Part shown: one piece after another, positions 1 through 8,314 of the stretch
Layout: each line of letters opens with the position of its first letter
Position numbering within the stretch: the first letter of the stretch is position 1
DNA from: an uncultured Oscillospiraceae bacterium
Lineage (GTDB): Bacteria; Bacillota; Clostridia; Oscillospirales; Ruminococcaceae
Direction of reading: 5' to 3'
DNA length: 64,000 bases
NCBI GenBank assembly: GCA_910583935.1
Contig: CAJTZM010000012.1
Location: 1-64,000 of the forward strand
Made by a program: the position numbers and the translations under genes
The notes under the pieces: generated by a model
What the model was told of the DNA's origin: nothing
The model's input: the letters and a program-made list of their open reading frames with translations, nothing else
Database searches by the model: none

Positions 1-30
1 CAGATGCTCTCCCAGCTGAGCTATGCTCCC
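1..30 (-). tRNA. tRNA, 5' part only, probably tRNA-Val
   Basis: On the minus strand the sequence opens with a seven-base acceptor strand GGGAGCA, then TA, a D arm with GCTC and GAGC stems around AGCTGGGA, then the start of an anticodon arm (TCTG). The window edge removes the anticodon, so identity is a guess from the GGGAGCA acceptor, which resembles Firmicute valine tRNAs. A strong promoter lies 30 bases upstream. Confidence 0.75.
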
Positions 31-59
31 ACCTCTTTTGCCTTTTCGGCACGTTCTTT

Positions 60-88
60 ATTATATCTCATTCCCTTTGCTTTGTCAA
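60..88 (-). promoter_or_regulatory. Sigma-A promoter of the tRNA
   Basis: Minus strand: TTGACA at 83-88, a 17-base spacer and TATAAT at 60-65, a perfect match to the vegetative consensus. Transcription would start near 53, about 20 bases before the tRNA. It sits between the hslO stop and the tRNA, so the tRNA does not depend on hslO read-through. Confidence 0.85.
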
Positions 89-106
89 CTGATTTTCCGA
101 AAATAG

Positions 107-994
107 CTATTCTTTTTGCCCTGCTTTTTCCAATAAGCCCTGTAAATCTGCGCGGCCAAAATTATACTTTTTCCCGCAGAAATGGCAGTTGACCTCGATC
201 TTTTCCTCTTGCGCTATCATCTGGGCAAGCTCGCCTCTTCCAAGGCTGATTAAGGCCCGCTCTACCCGTCGGCGCGAACAGGTACAGCGGTATTCGGTCC
301 GCATTCGCTCCAAAATCTGCGGGTCAAAGCCTTCCAGCGCACGCCGGCAAATTTGCTCCGGCGAAGCGCCTTCTTCCAGCATCCTTGTCACTGGCGGAAG
401 CGCCGCCACATTCCTTTCCAGCCGGCTAATTTCCTCCTCCTGTGCGCCGGGAAGCAGCTGGATTAAAAATCCGCCCGCCGCTTTTACGGTCAGGTCCGGG
501 TTGACCAGAACGCCCAGCGCGCATACGGTCGGTATCTGTTCGCTCACCGCATAGTAGTGGGTAATATCTTCGGCGATCTCGCCGGAAACAATCGGCACCT
601 GGCCTACATACGGCTCACGCAGCCCCAGATCCTTTACCACCGAAAGGCTGCCGCTTTTCCCTACGGCTCCGGCCACATCCAGCTTACCAAAAGCGTTCAG
701 CGGAATTTCCACCACCGGGGTTTCCACATCTCCCCGCACATTTCCCAAACCGTCGGTCACCGCAATCAAAAGGCCGGCTGGTCCTCCGCCCTGCATTCGC
801 AGGGTGATGGAGTGCTCCTCCCTTTTCAGCGCAACACCCATCAGAGTCGCGGCGGTGAGCAGTCTGCCCAGTGCGGCGGTCACCGTTGCCGACGTTTTGT
901 GGATCTGCTCCGCCTTTGCGGCAATATCGGTAGAATCCACCGCCGCACAGGTAATCCGGCCGCTTTTTGCAATACTTTTTACCAAGGACGCCAT
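107..994 (-). CDS. hslO: Hsp33 redox-regulated chaperone
   Basis: This is a 295-residue protein of normal Hsp33 length. Hsp33 is a cytoplasmic holdase kept inactive by a zinc-bound cysteine centre. Oxidation releases zinc, forms disulfides and switches on binding of unfolding proteins. The four switch cysteines are present: a CxC at about 237/239 and a CxxC at about 270/273 (CHFC). The N-terminal part carries the family's chaperone domain. The start is preceded by AAGGAG. The gene begins 14 bases after the methyltransferase stop, so it is probably third in an operon after the YerC-like regulator. It belongs with the other folding and protease genes of this window. Confidence 0.93.
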   Translation of the reverse strand: MASLVKSIAKSGRITCAAVDSTDIAAKAEQIHKTSATVTAALGRLLTAATLMGVALKREEHSITLRMQGGGPAGLLIAVTDGLGNVRGDVETPVVEIPLNAFGKLDVAGAVGKSGSLSVVKDLGLREPYVGQVPIVSGEIAEDITHYYAVSEQIPTVCALGVLVNPDLTVKAAGGFLIQLLPGAQEEEISRLERNVAALPPVTRMLEEGASPEQICRRALEGFDPQILERMRTEYRCTCSRRRVERALISLGRGELAQMIAQEEKIEVNCHFCGKKYNFGRADLQGLLEKAGQKE

Positions 995-1008
995 TGGCTA
1001 TCCACTCC

Positions 1009-1755
1009 TTATTCTTTTCTGGCCACAAAAATCCAGCGCTGGCAATCGGGCTTTGGCGGCTCCATCGTGTCCTCGCCGTATATCGCCAGCAGGTCAAACC
1101 CTGCTTCCTTCAGCCACTGGGATAACGCTTCCTTTGAATAGGCCCGCTCTCGGATATACTCCTGCTCTCGGACATAATGCTTCTTTTGCGCTGAGAAAAA
1201 ATCCAGCTGCATGGTAACCGAACAGGTTTCCTCCTCAAAAAAATTCTGCCATGCGCAAAACAGATCGTCGAATTCATAAATATAACAGCAGTTTCTCAAT
1301 ATTTCCCGGTGCTTATACGGCGTATTCACATCAAACAAAAATAAGCCTCCGGGCGCTGTAAATAGGCTGACCTTTTGAAATGTCTGCCGAACTAAATCCG
1401 GATCGGTCAAATGATTGATGCTGTCCAGCGCACAAATTGTCGTATCCACTGTGCCGAATAAATCCAGCTGTGTCATGGGCTGGCACAGATATAGCACGCC
1501 CCATTCCGGATGCTCCGCCGTCTTTTCCCGCGCCTGCAAAAGCATATCCTCCGAGGCGTCTACCCCGATGACGTCGCATCCGCGCCGGGCCAATTCAACC
1601 GACAGGCTCCCGGTCCCGCAGGCAAGATCCAGCAGAATCGGGCCGCTGCTCCCGAATTTTTGGATCAGCTGCAAAAAATAGTCTGCCCGTTTTTGATACG
1701 ATACATTTTTCGTTAATTCGTCGTAATAACGGGCAAACGCCTCGTAGCCGTTCAT
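1009..1755 (-). CDS. Class I SAM-dependent methyltransferase
   Basis: A 248-residue protein counted from the ATG at 1755. The SAM-binding motif I is DLACGTG at residues 43-49, followed by the acidic motif II (GVDAS) and a DSINHL motif typical of small methyltransferases that open with a YDxLT segment. The reading frame stays open upstream, but the ATG at 1755 overlaps the regulator's stop codon as ATGA (1752-1755), so translational coupling fixes the start. The substrate is unknown; related proteins are often annotated only as class I methyltransferases. No signal peptide or membrane segment is seen. Confidence 0.85.
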   Translation of the reverse strand: MNGYEAFARYYDELTKNVSYQKRADYFLQLIQKFGSSGPILLDLACGTGSLSVELARRGCDVIGVDASEDMLLQAREKTAEHPEWGVLYLCQPMTQLDLFGTVDTTICALDSINHLTDPDLVRQTFQKVSLFTAPGGLFLFDVNTPYKHREILRNCCYIYEFDDLFCAWQNFFEEETCSVTMQLDFFSAQKKHYVREQEYIRERAYSKEALSQWLKEAGFDLLAIYGEDTMEPPKPDCQRWIFVARKE

Positions 1756-2042
1756 TCGTCCTTCACCCGGTCGAACACGACCTGATATCCGTCGCATCCG
1801 TAGCTTAAGGAACGGTTTACGCGGCTGATGGTCGCCGTACTGGCCCCGGTGGTCTGGACAATCTCGCTGTAAACCTTATGGTCATGGAGCATCTTTGCCA
1901 CCTGCAACCGCTGAGACAATGCCTTCAGCTCCGGAACGGTACACAAATCCTCAAAAAAATGATAGCATTCTTCCATCGTTTCCAGACACAAAACCGCTTG
2001 AAATAAATATTCCACATGCAGATTTTTCAATTTTTCATTCAT
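1752..2042 (-). CDS. YerC/YecD family TrpR-like regulator
   Basis: A 96-residue protein of the TrpR/YerC superfamily, small all-helical DNA-binding proteins. A helix-turn-helix sits near residues 56-80 (KVYSEIVQTTGAST followed by ATISRVNRSL). The ATG at 2042 is preferred over the upstream in-frame ATG because AGGGGG precedes it by nine bases and homologues start with a similar MNEKL segment. The ligand and targets of YerC proteins are not established; some lie near tryptophan or uracil genes, but here the partners are a methyltransferase and hslO. A palindrome overlaps its own promoter, which suggests autoregulation. Confidence 0.82.
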   Translation of the reverse strand: MNEKLKNLHVEYLFQAVLCLETMEECYHFFEDLCTVPELKALSQRLQVAKMLHDHKVYSEIVQTTGASTATISRVNRSLSYGCDGYQVVFDRVKDE

Positions 2043-2086
2043 ACGTACAGGCCCCCTAGCTTTACACTTTACAATTTTAGAGTACA

Positions 2087-2103
2087 AAACTATTTCTTAG
2101 TTT
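2087..2103 (-). promoter_or_regulatory. Candidate operator of the YerC-like gene
   Basis: An inverted repeat AAACTA-N5-TAGTTT covers the -10 box and the likely transcription start of the regulator gene. Its position fits repression. The ACTA/TAGT half-sites loosely recall TrpR operators, which have a CTAG core; this likeness is weak and is inference. Confidence 0.4.
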
Positions 2104-2127
2104 AGCACAAAAAAGCTAAAAAGTAAA
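2099..2127 (-). promoter_or_regulatory. Promoter of the YerC-like gene
   Basis: TTTACT at 2122-2127, a 17-base spacer and TAAACT at 2099-2104 on the minus strand. It lies 57 bases upstream of the ATG, in the gap after the lysA terminator. It would drive the regulator, the methyltransferase and hslO. Confidence 0.5.
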
Positions 2128-2193
2128 CGGATTTTCCATTTTAATTTGTAAACATTTTCCTCTTTCCGCAGCGCCTTCTATCCAGCCATCGCA

Positions 2194-2223
2194 CAAAAAA
2201 GCGGCGGAACCCAATCCGCCGCC
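2194..2223 (-). terminator. Rho-independent terminator after lysA
   Basis: On the minus strand GGCGGCGGA, a short loop and a CCGCCGC arm are followed by TTTTTTG. It lies about 20 bases past the lysA stop and separates lysA from the regulator operon. Confidence 0.85.
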
Positions 2224-2240
2224 TGAAAGCAAGTCGCTTT

Positions 2241-3539
2241 TTATACGTCCAATCGAGCCAGATCCTCCCAGCTTTCCCGCTTGACGATGATCCGGTCCAA
2301 ATCCCCCTGAACCAACACAACCGGCGGATTCGGCACCCGATTATAGTGGGAGGCCATGGAATAATTGTAAGCGCCGGTGGATAAAACTGCCACGATATCT
2401 CCCTTTTCCAGATGCTGCACCGGCAGATTTTCACCGATCAGGTCTCCGCTTTCACAGCAGTGGCCCGCCAGCGTCACCCGCATGGTCTTATCCTGGTCCG
2501 CCAGGCCTGCGTTCATGATCTGATATTCCGACTGATACAAAGCGTACCGGGGATTATCGGTCATACCGCCGTCCACCGACACATAGGTGCGTACGCCGGG
2601 AATTTCCTTAACCGATCCCACCGTATACAGCGTAATCCCCGCCGGACCCACAATCGAGCGTCCCGGCTCCAGCAAAATATACGGCGTTGGAAAATCCAGC
2701 AGCTGGCAGGTATCATGGATGGTCGATGATACCTGTTCCATATATTTTTCATAGGACGGAGGGTCGTTTTCCGGCGTATAACGGATTCCATAACCGCCGC
2801 CCAGATTGAGCTTTTGAAGCGTTACACCGGTCTGCTGGCGAATCTGGGACAAAAAACCGATCATGATCCGCGCAGCCAGCAAAAACGGCTCCGTGTCAAA
2901 AATTTGGGAGCCTATGTGGCAATGCAGGCCAACCAGTTCCACATGGGAAAGACCGACAGTCCTTTTTACCGCATTCAGCGCCTCGCCGGTTTCCAGGGCA
3001 AAGCCAAATTTCGAATCAATCTGCCCGGTGCGGATAAACTGATGGGTATGGGCATCTACCCCGGGTTTGATACGAAATAGAATTTGCTGGCAGACCCCTT
3101 TGGCGGCCGCCAGCCGGTTCAGCGCTTCCAGCTCCTCCAGATTGTCCACAACCACCGCGCCGACGCCGTACTCCAGCGCCGCAATCAGCTCTGGCTCGGT
3201 TTTGTTGTTGCCATGAAAATAAATTTTTTCCGCGGGAAAACCGGCGCTGACCGCTGTATACAGCTCTCCTCCGGAAACAACATCCAGCCCCAGGCCCTCC
3301 TGATGGGCAATCCGGCAGAGCTCTTTGCAGCAAAAGGCTTTACTGGCATACAGGGCCAATCCGTTCCCGTCATAGAACTGCCGGATTGAATCCCGATACA
3401 GCCGGCAGTTTTCCCGGATCTGGGTCTCACTCATCACATACAGCGGCGTGCCGTATTTTGCCGCCAGATCCAGCACATCCAGCCCGTCTATACACAAATG
3501 CCCCTTTCGGTTCACCTGTAAACAATCTGCTACAAACAT
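2241..3539 (-). CDS. lysA: Diaminopimelate decarboxylase
   Basis: A 432-residue PLP-dependent fold-III decarboxylase. It converts meso-diaminopimelate to lysine and CO2, the last step of lysine synthesis. The PLP lysine is in YASKAF (about K67). Also visible are HCHIGSQ, the glycine-rich GGGYG phosphate-binding turn, EPGRS and the CESGD active-site cysteine motif. The ATG at 3539 has GAGGGG upstream and gives the usual length; the frame extends further but into engB. The start overlaps the engB end by about ten bases, so it is coupled to engB and ends the lon-engB-lysA operon. Confidence 0.93.
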   Translation of the reverse strand: MFVADCLQVNRKGHLCIDGLDVLDLAAKYGTPLYVMSETQIRENCRLYRDSIRQFYDGNGLALYASKAFCCKELCRIAHQEGLGLDVVSGGELYTAVSAGFPAEKIYFHGNNKTEPELIAALEYGVGAVVVDNLEELEALNRLAAAKGVCQQILFRIKPGVDAHTHQFIRTGQIDSKFGFALETGEALNAVKRTVGLSHVELVGLHCHIGSQIFDTEPFLLAARIMIGFLSQIRQQTGVTLQKLNLGGGYGIRYTPENDPPSYEKYMEQVSSTIHDTCQLLDFPTPYILLEPGRSIVGPAGITLYTVGSVKEIPGVRTYVSVDGGMTDNPRYALYQSEYQIMNAGLADQDKTMRVTLAGHCCESGDLIGENLPVQHLEKGDIVAVLSTGAYNYSMASHYNRVPNPPVVLVQGDLDRIIVKRESWEDLARLDV

Positions 3540-4282
3540 GTCTCGCCCCTCTTTCGCTGTCTGACCGGGAGCCTTTCCTGCCATTCGCCCTCCAGCTGCC
3601 CGGAGCGAACCGATTCCTGAAAAAGACGGATCGCCTCTTGTGTTTCGTCCTCCTCGCCGGACACAGCCTGGGCCGAACGCGCTTCTTTTTCCGCCTGCTC
3701 CTGGCCGGATAGCTCCTCGATAATGTCCCGAATGGCCTGCATCCCCTCCCCCGTTTCAGAGGAAACCGGCAGAATGGTAATCTGATCCGCATAGGGGATT
3801 TCCGTCTGTAAGGCCGCCAGACGCTCCTTTTGCTCCCGGCGGGAAAGCTTATCCATTTTGGTCAGGACAATCACAAACGGCATTTCGCACTCCACCAGAT
3901 AGTCAATCATGGTCAGATCGTCCTTTGTCGGCGGATGGCGCATATCAATCAGCTGAAATACCAGCGCAATATCCCGGTCGCTGGCAAGATAATCGCCGAT
4001 TAGACCGGACCAGCGGGCTTTTTCCTTCTTCGAAACTTTTGCGTAGCCGTAGCCGGGCAGATCGGCAAAGCGTACATCCTCTAGCCGGAAAAAATTAATG
4101 GTCGTCGTCTTTCCCGGCATTGCGCTGACCCTTGCCAGCTGCTTGCGGTTAAAAAGCTTATTGATTAACGAGGATTTTCCCACATTGGATCGACCGGAAA
4201 ACGCGAACTCCGGCATTTCGCAGGGAGGAATCTGGCTAAACAGGCCGTAAGACGCTTCAAACCGGACATTCTGAAAATTCAT
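3530..4282 (-). CDS. engB: Ribosome biogenesis GTP-binding protein EngB/YsxC
   Basis: EngB is a GTPase needed for assembly of the large ribosomal subunit. Residues 30-38 form the G1 P-loop (GRSNVGKSS), DLPGYGYAK is the G3 region, and TKMD gives G4. The length is 250 residues against about 195-200 for the family. The extra C-terminal 50 residues are charged and low in complexity (SGQEQAEKEARS and onward) and end in a basic QRKRG stretch. The start has AAGGAG six bases upstream and lies twelve bases after lon, a conserved lon-engB pairing. Confidence 0.93.
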   Translation of the reverse strand: MNFQNVRFEASYGLFSQIPPCEMPEFAFSGRSNVGKSSLINKLFNRKQLARVSAMPGKTTTINFFRLEDVRFADLPGYGYAKVSKKEKARWSGLIGDYLASDRDIALVFQLIDMRHPPTKDDLTMIDYLVECEMPFVIVLTKMDKLSRREQKERLAALQTEIPYADQITILPVSSETGEGMQAIRDIIEELSGQEQAEKEARSAQAVSGEEDETQEAIRLFQESVRSGQLEGEWQERLPVRQRKRGETCL

Positions 4283-4293
4283 ACTGTTCTCCT

Positions 4294-6711
4294 TCAGCAG
4301 TCAATCACCGCCGGACTACGGCGCTTTTCCACCACCGGCGGCGGCGCAAAATCCTGCGGCGCCAACGGTCTTGCAGGCTCCTCACACGGCGCTACCAGCG
4401 CCGCCTTCAGCACCTGCTCAATACCCTCTACCGGGACAAAGCTGATCGCCTCCCGCACCTCTTGATCCAGCTCCGCTAAATCCGGCTGGTTTTTTTGCGG
4501 GATAATGACCGTTTTGATTCCGGCGCGGTAGGCGGCCATGGATTTTTCCTTCAGCCCGCCAATGGGCATTACCTTGCCCCGCAGGCTGATCTCCCCTGTC
4601 ATCGCCACTTCACGCCGGACCGGAATCCCCGTCAGCGCGGATACCAAGGCCGTTACAATGGTCACGCCGGCAGATGGACCGTCCTTGGGTGTGGCTCCCT
4701 CGGGGAAATGGATATGAAGATCCTTCGTTTTATAAAAATCCGGGTCAATATGGTACTGGTCCGCGATCCGCCGCACCAGACTTACGCCGATGCGGGCCGA
4801 TTCCTTCATGACATCGCCCAGAGAGCCGGTCAGCTCCATCTTGCCGGAGCCCTCCAGCACCGCCACCTCCGCCTGCAGCAGCTCTCCGCCTACCGACGTC
4901 CAGGCCAGGCCGTTTACACAGCCCACCTCGTTGACGGCGCCGATGGTTTCCGGCAAAAATTTCTGGGGGCCAATCCAGTCAAGCAATGTTTTTTCGGTAA
5001 CAACCACCCGTTTTTTCTCTCCAGAAACGATCTGCTTTGCCGCCTTGCGGCACAAGGAGGCAATTTCCCGCTCCAATGTGCGCACGCCGGCTTCCCGGGT
5101 ATAATGGTCCAGGAGGCTGTAGATCGCCGTCTGGTCGATTTTGCACAGGCGAGCCGTCAGTCCATGGCGGCGCAGCTGCTTGGGGATCAGATGCTCCTTT
5201 GCGATATGAAATTTTTCCTCACGCGTGTAGCTGGAGAGCTCGATTTTTTCCATACGGTCCAAAAGCGGCGCCGGGATCATCCCCGCATCGTTGGCGGTGG
5301 TGATAAACAGCACCTGGCTCAGATCAAACGGCACCTCCACAAAATGATCGCGGAAGGAATCGTTCTGCTCCGCGTCCAGCACCTCCAAAAGCGCGGAGGA
5401 GGGGTCCCCCTTATAATCGCCGCCCAGCTTATCCACCTCATCCAGCAGAATCAGCGGGTTATTGCTCCCAGCCAGCTTCACCGCATTGATAATCCGGCCC
5501 GGCATTGCGCCGATGTAGGTCTTGCGATGGCCGCGGATATCCGATTCATCCCGAACGCCGCCCAGCGAAATCCGCGCGTATTTGCGCCCCATGGATTTGG
5601 CAATAGATTTGGCGATGGAGGTTTTTCCAACGCCGGGCGGACCCACCAGGCAGATGATCTGCCCTTTGATATCCGGCGCCATTTTACGTACGGCCAGCGT
5701 TTCCAGAATCCGCTCCTTCACCTTAGCAAGCCCGTAATGGTCCCGGTCAAGCTGTGCCTTAGCCTTGGCAATATCAATTTTATCCTGGGTGGACCGGTTC
5801 CACGGCAGCTCCAGACATAGATCCAGGTACCCGCGGATCACGCTGGATTCATGGGAGTTAGGCGGCATTTTGGCAAGGCGGTTTGCCTCGCTGTAAAACT
5901 TCTCCGCCGCCTCCTGCGGCAGGTTCAGCGCGTCGATTCGGCGGCAGTATTCCTCCGCCTCGTCTGCTACCGATTCCTCCTCACCCAGCTCCTCGGAGAT
6001 TACCCGCAGCTGTTCGCGCAGATAATACTCCCGCTGACTTTTGTCCATAGACTCCCGCACCTTGTCGTAGATATCGTGCTCCAGGCTCAGAATCTCGTTT
6101 TCCCGCTCCATTGCTTGGGCCAACAGCCGCAGACGCTTAGAGAGCATATCCTCCTCTAAAATGCGCTGTTTGTCCTCCACCTTTAGCGGGAGGTTACTGG
6201 GAATAAATTCCGACAGATACAAAGGATCGCTGCTGCCCATCACATTCACAAAAATTTCCTTGGGCATTTTCGGCATCTGATAGCAAAATTCTTCAAAAGA
6301 ATCCTTCACAATGCGAAGCAGCGCTTCTTCCATCGCCTTGCTGCGGATTGCAGGCGTCTTCAACGGCGCTTCCTCAGCCACAACGGTCCAATAAGGCTCT
6401 GTCTGGATCACCTGGGTAATCCGGGCGCGGAATTTTCCCTCTACCAGGACCTTCAGCCCCTCTTCGCCGGAACGGAGAATCTGCCGAATCTCCGCCACAA
6501 CGCCGGTCATATAAACGCCGTTTTCCTCTAATTCGTCCTTTCGGGCGTCTTTTTGGGCGGTCAATAGGATCTGGTTTCCTTCCTTCATCGCGGCGTTTAA
6601 CGCCCGGATGGACTTTTCCCTGCCAACGTCAAAATGCAGGATCATCTTCGGGAACAGAACCAGCCCCCGCAACGCCACCAACGGTATTTGAAATTGTTTT
6701 TGTTCAGACAT
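4294..6711 (-). CDS. lon: ATP-dependent protease Lon (LonA)
   Basis: An 805-residue LonA, close to the usual 770-810. It degrades misfolded and short-lived regulatory proteins in the cytoplasm as a hexamer. The N-terminal substrate domain covers about 1-200, a helical region follows, the AAA+ module has Walker A GPPGVGKTS near 357-365, and the C-terminal protease has the Ser-Lys dyad: Ser680 in DGPSAG and Lys723 in GGLKEK. A proline-rich tail of about 25 residues follows the protease domain. A GAAGGTG site precedes the ATG. It has its own promoter and leads engB and lysA. No CIRCE or CtsR site is visible. Confidence 0.96.
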   Translation of the reverse strand: MSEQKQFQIPLVALRGLVLFPKMILHFDVGREKSIRALNAAMKEGNQILLTAQKDARKDELEENGVYMTGVVAEIRQILRSGEEGLKVLVEGKFRARITQVIQTEPYWTVVAEEAPLKTPAIRSKAMEEALLRIVKDSFEEFCYQMPKMPKEIFVNVMGSSDPLYLSEFIPSNLPLKVEDKQRILEEDMLSKRLRLLAQAMERENEILSLEHDIYDKVRESMDKSQREYYLREQLRVISEELGEEESVADEAEEYCRRIDALNLPQEAAEKFYSEANRLAKMPPNSHESSVIRGYLDLCLELPWNRSTQDKIDIAKAKAQLDRDHYGLAKVKERILETLAVRKMAPDIKGQIICLVGPPGVGKTSIAKSIAKSMGRKYARISLGGVRDESDIRGHRKTYIGAMPGRIINAVKLAGSNNPLILLDEVDKLGGDYKGDPSSALLEVLDAEQNDSFRDHFVEVPFDLSQVLFITTANDAGMIPAPLLDRMEKIELSSYTREEKFHIAKEHLIPKQLRRHGLTARLCKIDQTAIYSLLDHYTREAGVRTLEREIASLCRKAAKQIVSGEKKRVVVTEKTLLDWIGPQKFLPETIGAVNEVGCVNGLAWTSVGGELLQAEVAVLEGSGKMELTGSLGDVMKESARIGVSLVRRIADQYHIDPDFYKTKDLHIHFPEGATPKDGPSAGVTIVTALVSALTGIPVRREVAMTGEISLRGKVMPIGGLKEKSMAAYRAGIKTVIIPQKNQPDLAELDQEVREAISFVPVEGIEQVLKAALVAPCEEPARPLAPQDFAPPPVVEKRRSPAVIDC

Positions 6712-6846
6712 TGTTTCACCTTCCCATCATGAGCGCTGCGGCTGCGCAAAGCTTGCCATTGTCCGCCGCAGACTATTTTTCCTCTATATCTGCCATGTAA
6801 TGGTTGTTTTGCCAATTTGCCAAAAAGCAAAAGACTGCTTTGTTGA

Positions 6847-6875
6847 ATTATACTAAAATCTTTTATAAAAAGCAA
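6847..6875 (-). promoter_or_regulatory. Promoter of the lon operon
   Basis: TTGCTT at 6870-6875, a 17-base spacer and TATAAT at 6847-6852 on the minus strand. The -35 box lies inside the run of Ts that follows the clpX terminator stem. The expected leader is about 130 bases; it is rich in G+C near 6730-6775, without a clear riboswitch. Confidence 0.65.
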
Positions 6876-6903
6876 GTCCACCCTCCTTGGCAAAGAAAGG
6901 TGG
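6864..6903 (-). terminator. Terminator after clpX
   Basis: On the minus strand CCACCTTTCTT and AAGGAGGGTGG pair into an 11-bp stem with wobble pairs and a TGCC loop, then ACTTGCTTTTT follows. The T run starts a few bases after the stem, so efficiency may be modest. It lies just after the clpX stop. Confidence 0.6.
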
Positions 6904-6923
6904 AAGCAATTCCTTGTTTTTCT

Positions 6924-8243
6924 CTAAGAAACAGAATCCCGTCTAGTCCGCGGCTTTTTTGCAGCTGGCAGCGTCAGTGAAGTGGGCAAACGATCCAAAT
7001 CATAGGTGATATGCGGCCCGTCCTGCCCGTTTACGCAATCTGCTGTTATCGTCAGCGTTTCGATGGTACAGTCCGACGGCGCTGTAAACATCGCCTCCGA
7101 CAAAACCGATTCCAGAATGGACCGCAGGCCCCGGGCGCCATTTTTGCGCTCAACTGCCAGCTTGGCAATGGCGCTTAACGCTTCCTGTTCAAAAATCAGC
7201 TGGATACCGTCCATCTCAAACAGCTTTTGATATTGCTTAACGATCGCGTTTTTCGGCTCCACCAAAATCCGAACCAGCGCCTCCTCATCCAGCGCCTTTA
7301 GGCCTGTGACCACCGGTATACGGCCCACCAGCTCGGGGATGAGACCGAATTTGACCAAATCTTCCGGTAAAATCTGCCCCAGCAAAACATCCGAGTCCTT
7401 TGCCTTTGGATCGACAAACTCCGATCCAAAGCCCAAAAGTGATTTTTGGTTGACCCGCTTTTCAATCACCTTATCAATCCCGTCGAAAGCGCCGCCACAG
7501 ATAAACAGGATATTGGAGGTATCAATCTGAATAAACTCCTGCTGCGGATGCTTTCTGCCGCCGGTGGGGGGAACGTTGGAAACTGTCCCTTCCAAAATCT
7601 TCAATAGCGCCTGCTGTACGCCTTCGCCGCTGACATCCCGCGTAATCGATGGATTTTCGCTTTTTCTCGCGATTTTATCAATCTCATCAATATAAATGAT
7701 GCCTCGTTCCGCTCTTTCGATGTCGTAATCAGCAGCCTGGACCAACCGCAGCAGGATATTTTCCACATCCTCGCCTACATAGCCCGCCTCGGTCAGGGTA
7801 GTGGCGTCGGTCACTGCAAAGGGGACCTTCAGGGTTTTGGCCAGCGTCTGGGCCAGCATGGTTTTACCGGTTCCGGTAGGGCCAACCAGCAAAACGTTGC
7901 TTTTGTTGAGCTCCACATCCCCGTCGCTGCCGAAAAAGATCCGCTTGTAGTGATTGTATACCGCCACCGAAAGCGACTTCTTAGCCGCGTCCTGGCCAAT
8001 GACATACTGATCCAGCACCTCTTTTATCTGGGACGGCTTAGGCACAGTGATATCCGCCGGCTCCTCCCGGCTGGCTCTGCGCCGGCCGGATACGCCATCC
8101 TCCTCTAAAATGCTGTTGCACAGCTGCACGCATTCGTTGCAGATACATACACCGGTACCGGTAATCAGCTTATCCACCTTATCCTGCGTTTTTCCGCAGA
8201 ATGAACAGCGCAGCATTCTGGAACCGTCATCATTTTTCGCCAT
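6924..8243 (-). CDS. clpX: ATP-dependent Clp protease, ATP-binding subunit ClpX
   Basis: A 439-residue ClpX. It unfolds substrates and feeds them to ClpP. The N-terminal zinc-binding domain has Cys13, Cys16, Cys35 and Cys38 (CSFC and CNEC). The AAA+ core shows Walker A GPTGTGKT and Walker B YIDEID, and the ClpP-docking LGFGS loop is present. The tail ends in a basic KKPRTRR segment. The start has GGGGGAGGAG upstream. It follows clpP, with a stem-loop between them that can end transcription, so ClpX may depend on read-through. Confidence 0.96.
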   Translation of the reverse strand: MAKNDDGSRMLRCSFCGKTQDKVDKLITGTGVCICNECVQLCNSILEEDGVSGRRRASREEPADITVPKPSQIKEVLDQYVIGQDAAKKSLSVAVYNHYKRIFFGSDGDVELNKSNVLLVGPTGTGKTMLAQTLAKTLKVPFAVTDATTLTEAGYVGEDVENILLRLVQAADYDIERAERGIIYIDEIDKIARKSENPSITRDVSGEGVQQALLKILEGTVSNVPPTGGRKHPQQEFIQIDTSNILFICGGAFDGIDKVIEKRVNQKSLLGFGSEFVDPKAKDSDVLLGQILPEDLVKFGLIPELVGRIPVVTGLKALDEEALVRILVEPKNAIVKQYQKLFEMDGIQLIFEQEALSAIAKLAVERKNGARGLRSILESVLSEAMFTAPSDCTIETLTITADCVNGQDGPHITYDLDRLPTSLTLPAAKKPRTRRDSVS

Positions 8244-8270
8244 ATGTCTCCTCCCCCTTTACACCAGGTA

Positions 8271-8308
8271 AAAATTCGTGTGAAAGGAAATCCCCTTCAC
8301 ACGAATTT
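8271..8308 (-). terminator. Stem-loop between clpP and clpX
   Basis: Arms AAATTCGTGTGAAAGG and CCCTTCACACGAATTT form a 16-base stem with one mismatch and a five-base loop. On the minus strand the stem is followed by TTTTTA. It is 28 bases upstream of the clpX start codon, with no clear promoter after it. It is either a partial terminator that sets the clpP:clpX ratio or an mRNA-stabilising hairpin. Confidence 0.75.
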
Positions 8309-8314
8309 GGAAAA

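Noticed and set aside
4495..5820. A 441-residue plus-strand frame opposite lon
   Set aside because: It lies fully inside lon, which has all Lon domains and catalytic residues; its own translation shows no known pattern.
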